Notes under the pieces: model-generated | Database searches by the model: none | What the model saw: the letters and a program-made list of their open reading frames with translations, nothing else | Told to the model about the DNA's origin: nothing | Program-made: the position numbers and the translations under genes | Source of the DNA: Opitutia bacterium | Lineage (GTDB): Bacteria; Verrucomicrobiota; Verrucomicrobiia; Opitutales; Opitutaceae | NCBI GenBank assembly: GCA_025351035.1 | Contig: JANXWT010000128.1 | Coordinates: forward strand, 1-19,171 | Reading direction: 5' to 3' | Length of the DNA: 19,171 nucleotides | Shown here: positions 13,501 through 19,171 of the stretch, piece by piece | Position numbering within the stretch: the first letter of the stretch is position 1 | Layout: each line of letters starts with the position of its first letter

Positions 13501-14781
13501 TCACTTCGCGCCGGCGATCATCTTTTCTAGGCGATCGAGACCGAGCTTCAGGTTGTCCATCGGCGGGCCAAAGCTGAAACGCATCCACTGGGTGTAGGCC
13601 GGCGGCCCCGCGCGGCGTTTGCCGGGATTCACGTCGAAGAACTGCCCCGGCACCGTCATCACCTTCGACTCGAGCGCGCGCCGGAAAAAAGTCATCGCAT
13701 CGTTCAGCGGCGCGGGGAGTTTCTCGAGCGAACCCCACACGTAGAACGTGCTCTCGCTCTCGCGCGCGAACGTCACGCCCATTCCCTTGAGCCGGCTGAG
13801 CATCAGATTTCTCTTCGCCACGAACACCGTGCGCAGTGCCGTCGTTTCCTGATCGGCTTGCGCCGGCATGAGCGCCGCCAAGGCCGCGCGCTGGGCAATG
13901 CGCGACGGCCCACCGTCAATGGCGCTCGCGGTGCGCGCGATGGTTTCCATCAACGCGCTCGGTCCCACGGCCCAGCCCACCCGCCAACCGGGATAGCGGT
14001 AATTTTTCGTTAGCCCGTCGACGATGATCACCGGGTCTTTCTCCACGTCGCCGATGAACGGCGCGGCGCTCACCGGTCCCGCGCCGGGTTTGCCGTCGGC
14101 GGTGTAGATGAAGTGGCTGTAGAATTCGTCCATGATCAGCGTCGTGCCGCGCGCCCGTGCGCCGTCGACGAGCTGCCGCAGCTCCGCGCCTTGGATGACG
14201 TTGCCCGTCGGATTGCACGGATTGGACAACACGAGCGCCGACAACTTCTGTGCGTCGATCTCGGCGAGCAGCCGCGCCGCCGTGAACGTGAACCCGTCCT
14301 CCACGCGTCCGCGGATCGCCACCGGGTTTAACCGCGCGAGATGCGTTTCGAACATGTCTTCGTAAGCCGTGTAGTCGGGCAACAGGTAGCCGACGTTTAC
14401 GCGGCCGAGCGCCGCCATCACACGGGTGAGTGTGAGCCGACCGCCCTGCGCGGCGCAGATGTTGGCCGCCGTGTAAGGCGTGTGACCCGCGCGATAGAGC
14501 CGGTTATAGTGGGCGGCGACGGCGCCGCGAAATTCATCCGTGCCGCCAAGCGGACCGTAAGCGTGGTCCTCGGGCTTGATCTCCACCGCGCCGATGCGCA
14601 CCGGCGCGCCGGTCATCGGGCCGACCTCGGGCTGGCCTTGGCCGAGATTGCACCAGTCGGGGTGGCCGTTGCGGAAGCCGAGCTGGCTGGCTTCGTGGAC
14701 GACGTAGATAACGCCCATGAAGGGCACTGCGCGCAGCGCGCCGAGCGGAGGCGGGGTTGGGGTCGGACCGGAATTGGACAT
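13501..14781 (-). CDS. Class I/II PLP-dependent aminotransferase
   Basis: Fold-type I aminotransferase of 426 aa; amino donor and acceptor are not identifiable. Residues 45-53 (NLGQGQPEV) and the tyrosine region YGPLGGTDEFR (75-85) open the large domain. SNPCNPTGN (186-194) carries the Asn that holds the PLP ring, IMDEFYSHF (216-224) has the Asp218 that pairs with the ring nitrogen, and the Schiff-base lysine is Lys259 in VDGLTKNYRYPGWRVGW, with Arg267 binding PLP phosphate. WMRFSFG near the C-terminus provides the substrate carboxylate arginine. The ATG at 14781 is chosen; an in-frame ATG at 14838 would add 19 residues, and sequence beyond that looks non-coding. The gene is divergent from the carboxypeptidase. 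Confidence 0.93.
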   Translation of the reverse strand: MSNSGPTPTPPPLGALRAVPFMGVIYVVHEASQLGFRNGHPDWCNLGQGQPEVGPMTGAPVRIGAVEIKPEDHAYGPLGGTDEFRGAVAAHYNRLYRAGHTPYTAANICAAQGGRLTLTRVMAALGRVNVGYLLPDYTAYEDMFETHLARLNPVAIRGRVEDGFTFTAARLLAEIDAQKLSALVLSNPCNPTGNVIQGAELRQLVDGARARGTTLIMDEFYSHFIYTADGKPGAGPVSAAPFIGDVEKDPVIIVDGLTKNYRYPGWRVGWAVGPSALMETIARTASAIDGGPSRIAQRAALAALMPAQADQETTALRTVFVAKRNLMLSRLKGMGVTFARESESTFYVWGSLEKLPAPLNDAMTFFRRALESKVMTVPGQFFDVNPGKRRAGPPAYTQWMRFSFGPPMDNLKLGLDRLEKMIAGAK

Positions 14782-14947
14782 AGGAGAAAGGGTGCGGCAG
14801 TGTTGCAGTCCAACCGCGTTCGTCAAAGTTGCTTTCATGGTTCTTTGGTTCCAGGCGCTCCGCCCTCCAGCTCGCCCCAACCGCACTTGGACCGGAAATT
14901 TCATTGCCTTGCCGGCGGCGGGCGGCTGCCTTGGCGCTTCCATTTCC

Positions 14948-16017
14948 ATGATTTCCCTCCGCCAACTCACTCTCTGCACCGGCTTGCTTGCGGCCACGGT
15001 TTCCCTGCCAGCCGCCCGCGCCAAGCCCGTTGCTCCGGCCGGCGCTGCTTATCTCGGAGCCATCGTCACCGACGCCGCCACCGGCCACGTGCTCTTCGAG
15101 GACAACGCCGACGTCGTCAGCCCGCCCGCCAGCATGACCAAGCTCATGACCTTCGCGGTGCTGCACGACAAACTTGCGAGCGGCGCTCTCGCTCTCAACA
15201 CGCCGGTCAGGATCGCCCCCGCTGATGCCAGAATCGGCGGCACGCAGGTTTACCTCGATCCGCGGGAAACATTTCCCGTCGAGGAACTCATTTATGCGAT
15301 GATGATCCAGTCGGCCAACGACGCCGCCTACGCGCTCGCGCGCACCGCCGCCGGATCAGCCGCGGCATTCGTTGAACTCATGAACGCCAAGGCCCGTGAG
15401 CTCGGTCTCGCGCACACTACTTTTCGCACGCCGACGGTCTGCCGCCGGCCAACCGCCGCACGACCGAGGGCGACCTGACCACGCCGCGCGACTTCGCCGT
15501 GCTCTGCCAATATCTCCTGCGCGAGACCGACGTCATCAAATACACTTCGATCCGCACGCGGCCGTTCGGCACCAGCGTGCGCGCCGCCCCGGTCGTGATG
15601 AACAACCACAATCATCTCCTCGGCAAAGTTGCCGGGCTCGACGGCCTCAAAACCGGTTTCACCAACGGCGCGGGCTTCTGCCTCGCCGCCACCGTCGAAC
15701 GCCAGGGTCGCCGGCTCATCGTCGTGGCCATGGGCAGCTCCGACTCGAAGACGCGCGACTTCAAGGTCGCCGAGTTGATTGAGCGCGGTTTCGCCGCCCT
15801 GCCGGTCGTCCCGGCAATCAAGACCGCCGCGCCATCCGCCAAGCTTGTGTCGCCCGGCAAGCCCGGCGCACAGACACCCGCGCCCACCGCCAAGGACCTC
15901 ATCGCCACCGTGAAAACCGATAAGTCCCTCGCCGTTCCTGCGGCCACCGTTCCAGCCTCGACCGCACAGGAACCCGTTGTTACGTTCCGCGTCATCCCGC
16001 CCGGGAAAAAAACATGA
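14948..16017 (+). pseudogene. D-Ala-D-Ala carboxypeptidase, one-base frameshift
   Basis: Low-molecular-mass penicillin-binding protein of the DacA/DacF/S11 type, which trims the terminal D-Ala of peptidoglycan peptides in the periplasm. The signal peptide is residues 1-25 (cleavage after ALPAARA-like PAARA). The active site Ser62-Met-Thr-Lys65 and Ser122-Ala-Asn124 lie in the first part; LKTGF in the second part completes the SxxK/SxN/KTG triad. Continuity breaks at about 15433: the first frame runs F-R-T-P into a stop at 15478, while the expected D-G-L-P-P...T-T-P-R-D-F continuation is read one base back, from GAC at 15433-15435. One missing base restores a protein of about 356 aa with a Pro/Ala-rich tail (from about 15810). 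Everything else is intact, so a sequencing error or very recent mutation is likely. Its end overlaps the FKBP start as ATGA. Confidence 0.88.
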
Positions 16018-16496
16018 GCTCGTTCGTCCACCGCTTTGCCTGCCTATTCCTCTGCGCTCTCGGACTTGGGGCCGGCCCGCTACAAGCGCAACGCGAGCGT
16101 CTGCCGCCCGCAGACCGTGAAATCGTTGAAAAGAAATGGCCCAACGCCAAACGCACCGGCACCAGCCTGCGCTACGTCGTGATGAAGGAAGGCGACCGGC
16201 AGGGCGGCACGCCCGTGCCCGGCGACTACGTCTCCGTGCTCTACATCGGCGCCTTGCTCGATGGAAAAGTTTTCGACCAGACCACCGACCCGACGAAACC
16301 TTTCAAGACCCGCATCGGGCGCGACGAATTGATCGAAGGCTGGGATCAGGCCCTGCAAATGATGCACCGCGGCGACAAATGGGTGCTCATCGTTCCCTAC
16401 GAACTTGGCTATGGCACCCCGGGCCGCCCGCCGACCATCCCCTCACGGGCGACGCTCGTGTTCGAGATGGAGTTGCTCGACTTCGGCCCGAAATAG
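16014..16496 (+). CDS. Exported FKBP-type peptidyl-prolyl isomerase
   Basis: Peptidyl-prolyl cis-trans isomerase of the FKBP family, 160 aa, acting on exported proteins. A signal peptide covers residues 1-25 (hydrophobic run, cleavage after LQA). The FKBP domain begins at about 52 (LRYVVMKEGD). It contains VSVLYIGALLDGKVFDQT (73-90), with Tyr77, Phe87 and Asp88, then LIEGWDQALQMMHRGDKWVLIVPYELGYG (106-134) with Trp110 and Tyr133, and ends ATLVFEMELLDF (146-157), Phe150. The active-site aromatic residues are all in place. Its ATG overlaps the carboxypeptidase stop as ATGA, so both are probably co-translated envelope proteins. It ends four bases from the convergent rarD gene. Confidence 0.95.
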   Translation: MSSFVHRFACLFLCALGLGAGPLQAQRERLPPADREIVEKKWPNAKRTGTSLRYVVMKEGDRQGGTPVPGDYVSVLYIGALLDGKVFDQTTDPTKPFKTRIGRDELIEGWDQALQMMHRGDKWVLIVPYELGYGTPGRPPTIPSRATLVFEMELLDFGPK

Positions 16497-16500
16497 CCGC

Positions 16501-17433
16501 TCACGCCACTCCGGCGGCACGGCGCAACGCGTGCCGCTGCGCCCAAAAGCTGTCGGCGGTGTAGAGGATCAGGCCGCACCAGATGAGCGCGTAGGCGCGG
16601 AGCCGGCCCGCATCGAACTCTTCGTGATAGACGAGCAGACCGATCAGGAACTGCACCGTTGGCGACAGGTATTGCAGCAGGCCGAGCGTCGCGAGGCGGA
16701 TGCGCTGCGCCCCGTAAGCAAACAGCAGCAGCGGAATCGCGGTGATCACACCGACACTCAGCACGAGCATGTGATGCCACGCATCGACCCGGCCCAGCGC
16801 GCCCTCGCCCGTGTGGTGCCACCAAAGCAACGCGACCGCCGCGACCGGAAACAGCAGCAACGTCTCGACCGTCAGGCCGGCGAGCGGACCGAGCGAGGAT
16901 TGTTTCTTGAAGAATCCATAGCCAGACCAAGTAACCGCCAGTGACAGCGCGATCCACGGCACATGCCCGACTCCGAAGAGCAAAAATAAAACCCCCGCCG
17001 CGGCAAACGCGATCGCTGTCCACTGCAACGGCCGCAGCCGTTCGTGCAGCAGCACCGAGCCGAGCACGACGTTCACGAGCGGCACCAGAAAATAGCCAAG
17101 GCTCGCTTCGATCACATGCCCGCTGTTCACCGCCCAGATGTAAACTGTCCAGTTGGCGGCGAGCAGCACGCTGCTCAACAGGTTCAGACCGACCGACCGC
17201 CGGTCGGTGAATGCCGGCCGCAGCGCTGTGAGATTCTGCTGATACCACAGCACCCCCAGTAGAAACAGCAGCGACCAAACAATGCGGTGCGCGATCAGCT
17301 CGATCGCCGCGATGCCCTGCATTTGTTTCCAGTAAGCCGGCACGACGCCCCAAAACAGAAAACTGCCGGTGGCGGCGAGGACGCCGCGGACTTGTTCGTA
17401 GTGGGCTTCTTTGGACAAGCCGGGAGAGTTCAT
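16501..17433 (-). CDS. rarD: RarD-type EamA family transporter
   Basis: Inner-membrane protein of the drug/metabolite transporter superfamily, RarD branch, 310 aa with about ten predicted helices in two EamA halves. The start of helix 1 (GVLAATGSFLFWGVVPAYWK, about 17-36) and IAAIELIAHRIVWSLLFL after it are characteristic of RarD. LLSSVLLAANWTVYIWAVNSGHVIEASLGYF and the second-half PTVQFLIGLLVYHEEF agree. The transported substrate is not known for most members; a link to chloramphenicol sensitivity comes from the name-giving protein only. The ATG at 17433 is preferred to an upstream TTG at 17454. The gene stands alone and converges on the FKBP gene with a 4-base gap. Confidence 0.93.
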   Translation of the reverse strand: MNSPGLSKEAHYEQVRGVLAATGSFLFWGVVPAYWKQMQGIAAIELIAHRIVWSLLFLLGVLWYQQNLTALRPAFTDRRSVGLNLLSSVLLAANWTVYIWAVNSGHVIEASLGYFLVPLVNVVLGSVLLHERLRPLQWTAIAFAAAGVLFLLFGVGHVPWIALSLAVTWSGYGFFKKQSSLGPLAGLTVETLLLFPVAAVALLWWHHTGEGALGRVDAWHHMLVLSVGVITAIPLLLFAYGAQRIRLATLGLLQYLSPTVQFLIGLLVYHEEFDAGRLRAYALIWCGLILYTADSFWAQRHALRRAAGVA

Positions 17434-17514
17434 CCAGTGTCCCGTCGATGTCAAACGGGCGGCGGGCGCAATGCACCCAGTGCCCGCACTTTCAGATCAT
17501 TCAGGATGCCACGC

Positions 17515-17979
17515 TTATTTCGCCGCCACGGTCGACTGGTAGGACGCAAGCTTCCACTCGGAATCTTTGACGATGTAAACCGCCGTGTAGAGCACGTCGA
17601 ATTTCGCTTCGCCCATCGATTTCGAGGTTGCCTCGATGTGTGCCTTGGCCGAGAGAATCGCAAAGTCTCCGCCGTAGAGCCGCACCACCGGCGGCTCCAC
17701 CCAGCGGAAAATCTGGTAGCTCAAAACGCCGCTCGAAAGCGTCCCGAGGAATTCCCGCTTTGACTGTGCGCCGCCGGTCGAGTGCACGTAGGTGCAGTCA
17801 GCCGTCATCATCTCCTCCAGCGCCGGCGTGTTGGCGCTTGTCAGCGCGTAGAGCCGCGTCTCCTCGATGCGGATAACCGACGCCTTCATGCGGTCGGCCA
17901 TCGTGATTTGCTGGGTTCGTGCCGCCGGCAATGCCAGCGTGGAGGCAGTCAGGACAACGATCAGTGCGCGCAGCTTCAT
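17515..17979 (-). CDS. Secreted NTF2-like (DUF4440/SnoaL type) protein
   Basis: Small exported protein of 154 aa with an NTF2-like fold, function unknown. Residues 1-20 are a signal peptide. The domain starts with a long helix (about 32-60, ending ALEEMMTADCTYVHSTGG), the typical opening of DUF4440/SnoaL-like proteins. It continues with SKREFLGTLSSGVLSYQIFRW, then strands (VRLYGGDFAILSAKAHIEA, 99-117) and a final pair (KFDVLYTAVYIVKDSEWKLASYQST). The fold forms a cone-shaped pocket often used for small ligands or catalysis. Its ATG at 17979 is four bases from the stop of the thioesterase gene, so the two are one operon. Confidence 0.88.
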   Translation of the reverse strand: MKLRALIVVLTASTLALPAARTQQITMADRMKASVIRIEETRLYALTSANTPALEEMMTADCTYVHSTGGAQSKREFLGTLSSGVLSYQIFRWVEPPVVRLYGGDFAILSAKAHIEATSKSMGEAKFDVLYTAVYIVKDSEWKLASYQSTVAAK

Positions 17980-17983
17980 CGGG

Positions 17984-18376
17984 TCAACGTTTGACGGGTT
18001 GCGGCCGGCCGTGCTCGTCGATGGCGACGTAAGTGAAGAGGCCTTCGGTCACGCGCAGCTTCGTGCCGTCTTTGCCACGTTGCACCCAAGCCTCGACATC
18101 GATCTTCATCGAGGTGCGGCCGACTTTCACCAGCGTCGCGTAGCAGTTCACGATGTCGCCCACGTAGACAGGGTTCAGGAAAACCATGCCGTCGACCGCC
18201 ACGGTCGTCACACGGCTGCGCGAAAGATCCTTGGCCACGATGGCCGCGCCGAGATCCATCTGCGACATCAGCCAGCCGCCGAAGATGTCGCCGTTGGCGT
18301 TGGTGTCGGCTGGCATCGCGATCGTGCGGATGACGAGTTCGCCGTGCGGTTCGGTAGGTGGGACGGAGTCGCTCAT
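17984..18376 (-). CDS. YciA-type acyl-CoA thioesterase
   Basis: Hotdog-fold acyl-CoA thioesterase of the YciA/ACOT group, 130 aa, hydrolysing acyl-CoAs in the cytoplasm. The signature MPADTNANGDIFGGWLMSQMD (21-41) includes the catalytic Asp/Asn region (Asn26-Asp30) and the GGW turn. A second block VTTVAVDGMVFLNPVYVGDIV (56-76) and the GRTSMKIDVEAW strand (86-97) complete the fold. The substrate is not readable from sequence. It heads the operon with the NTF2-like gene and is divergent from deoC across 90 bases holding an exact inverted repeat. The start ATG at 18376 gives the family N-terminus; no Shine-Dalgarno site is present. Confidence 0.93.
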   Translation of the reverse strand: MSDSVPPTEPHGELVIRTIAMPADTNANGDIFGGWLMSQMDLGAAIVAKDLSRSRVTTVAVDGMVFLNPVYVGDIVNCYATLVKVGRTSMKIDVEAWVQRGKDGTKLRVTEGLFTYVAIDEHGRPQPVKR

Positions 18377-18384
18377 GGCTGCAA

Positions 18385-18457
18385 ACTATCCGGGGAAAGG
18401 GCACTGGCAAGCCCGCCTGACTTTGGCGTTGTTTTCGAGGGGGGTTGACCGGATAGT
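18385..18457. promoter_or_regulatory. Exact inverted repeat between yciA-like gene and deoC
   Basis: ACTATCCGG (18385-18393) and CCGGATAGT (18449-18457) form a perfect 9-base inverted repeat with a 55-base spacer. The arms sit almost symmetrically, 8 bases before the thioesterase ATG and 9 bases before the deoC ATG. Read toward each gene the arm is GGATAGT followed directly by the start region. GATAGT resembles a -10 element (four of six), so these may be two promoters giving leaderless messages, or a shared operator. The -35 regions are weak (TTGTTT for deoC). Confidence 0.4.
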
Positions 18458-18466
18458 GCGCGCGAC

Positions 18467-19171
18467 ATGTCACCGACAGCTCATGCCGCATTCCGGCGTT
18501 TGTTCAACGAAATCGGCACCGTCGACCAGATCGGCATCGAAGAGCGCGTCGCCAAATTTACCACCCGCAGCATCAAAAAAGGCTCCAAGGTCTGGGGCCT
18601 CAAGCTCGCTGTTTCGATGGTTGACCTCACCACGCTCGAGGGCAAAGACACTCCCGGCAAGGTGGAGTCGCTCTGCCAAAAGGCGCTCCACCCGCACGAC
18701 GACCCGACGATCCCCACCGTCGCCGCCGTCTGCGTCTATCCCGCGATGGTGAAGCACGCCCGCCGCACCTTGGGCGAGGACACCGCCGTGCGGATCGCGT
18801 CTGTCGCCACGGCATTCCCGTCGGGCCAAGCGCCACTCCGGACCCGCCTCGCCGAGGTCAAGGCCGCCGTCGCCGACGGTGCCGACGAGATCGACATGGT
18901 CATCAACCGCGGCGCGTTTCTCTCCGGCGAATTCCAGCTTGTGCAGGACGAGATCGCTGCCGTGCGCGCTGCCTGCGGCGCCGCGACGCTCAAAGTCATC
19001 CTCGAGGTCAGCGAGCTCGAAACCTTCGATAACATCCGCGCCGCGTCCTTCATCGCCATGCGCGTGCTGCGCCCGAACGATTTCATCAAGACCAGCACCG
19101 GCAAGACCACGCTCAACGCCACGCTCGGCAACAACCAGGTGATGCTCGAAGCCATCCGCGACTTCTACCTC
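18467..19171 (+). CDS. deoC: Deoxyribose-phosphate aldolase, long form (partial)
   Basis: 2-deoxy-D-ribose-5-phosphate aldolase, which splits deoxyribose-5-phosphate into glyceraldehyde-3-phosphate and acetaldehyde in nucleoside breakdown. The first 235 codons are visible and run off the window end. SMVDLTTLEGKDT (50-62) opens the barrel, VCVYPAMV (88-95) and SVATAFPSG (112-120) follow, and DEIDMVINRGA (140-150) carries the catalytic Asp143. LKVILEV (175-181) has the Schiff-base Lys176, and DFIKTSTGK (205-213) has the second active-site lysine. An N-terminal extension of about 40 residues and the ending MLEAIRDFYL resemble the long, eukaryote-like DERA group rather than the 259-aa E. coli enzyme. 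No stop is reached, so the full length is unknown. The ATG has no close Shine-Dalgarno site. Confidence 0.95.
   Translation, partial: MSPTAHAAFRRLFNEIGTVDQIGIEERVAKFTTRSIKKGSKVWGLKLAVSMVDLTTLEGKDTPGKVESLCQKALHPHDDPTIPTVAAVCVYPAMVKHARRTLGEDTAVRIASVATAFPSGQAPLRTRLAEVKAAVADGADEIDMVINRGAFLSGEFQLVQDEIAAVRAACGAATLKVILEVSELETFDNIRAASFIAMRVLRPNDFIKTSTGKTTLNATLGNNQVMLEAIRDFYL

Noticed and set aside
15428..15440. Programmed ribosomal frameshifting in the carboxypeptidase
   Set aside because: There is no slippery heptamer at the junction and this family is not known to use frameshifting; a lost base explains it more simply.
1..19171. Mobile elements, CRISPR arrays, tRNA or rRNA genes, phage or defence islands
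   Set aside because: No transposase, integrase, regular repeat-spacer pattern, tRNA-like fold or defence gene was seen; composition is even apart from short intergenic gaps.

Overview
The window reads as GC-rich chromosomal DNA from a Verrucomicrobiota bacterium, most likely of the Opitutaceae type. This is an inference from the combination of gene families, their protein sequences and the near absence of Shine-Dalgarno sites; no rRNA or other marker is present to prove it. I see no tRNA, rRNA, CRISPR array, transposase or integrase. Most of the window is housekeeping chromosome with short intergenic gaps.

Left part (1-3240): the end of a membrane protein with a clear terminator, an unrecognised protein of 234 aa, malate dehydrogenase (mdh, minus strand) and a YgfZ/GcvT-like folate-binding protein (plus strand). 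The roughly 330 bases between mdh and ygfZ hold a strong minus-strand terminator with no minus-strand protein gene in front of it, so a small RNA or an attenuated mdh leader is likely. A perfect 16-base palindrome with a TATATA core sits just before the ygfZ start.

Middle left (3245-9464): a minus-strand run yggS - sirB1-like - aroE - prepilin peptidase with tight spacing (ATGA overlap between aroE and the peptidase), divergent from a LysR-family regulator. After the regulator come a TlpA-like thioredoxin lipoprotein and a minus-strand alpha/beta hydrolase of the DUF900 kind.

Middle (9465-12110): a gene-poor stretch with one possible small secreted protein, a DUF3016 protein, a hotdog-fold thioesterase, and an RRM RNA-binding protein with a glycine-rich tail. 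The RRM gene has a striking leader: a 22-codon upstream frame whose stop overlaps the RRM start as ATGA, and whose length coincides with a long base-paired stem.

Right part (12184-19171): a uracil-DNA-glycosylase-like protein coupled to a PD-(D/E)XK nuclease-like protein (a possible repair pair); a minus-strand class I aminotransferase; a frameshifted D-Ala-D-Ala carboxypeptidase coupled to an FKBP-type prolyl isomerase (an envelope pair); a RarD-type transporter; an operon of a YciA-type thioesterase and a secreted NTF2-like protein; and the start of a long-form deoxyribose-phosphate aldolase cut by the window end. The most interesting unexplained signals are the RRM leader, the minus-strand RNA before mdh, and the glycosylase-nuclease pair.
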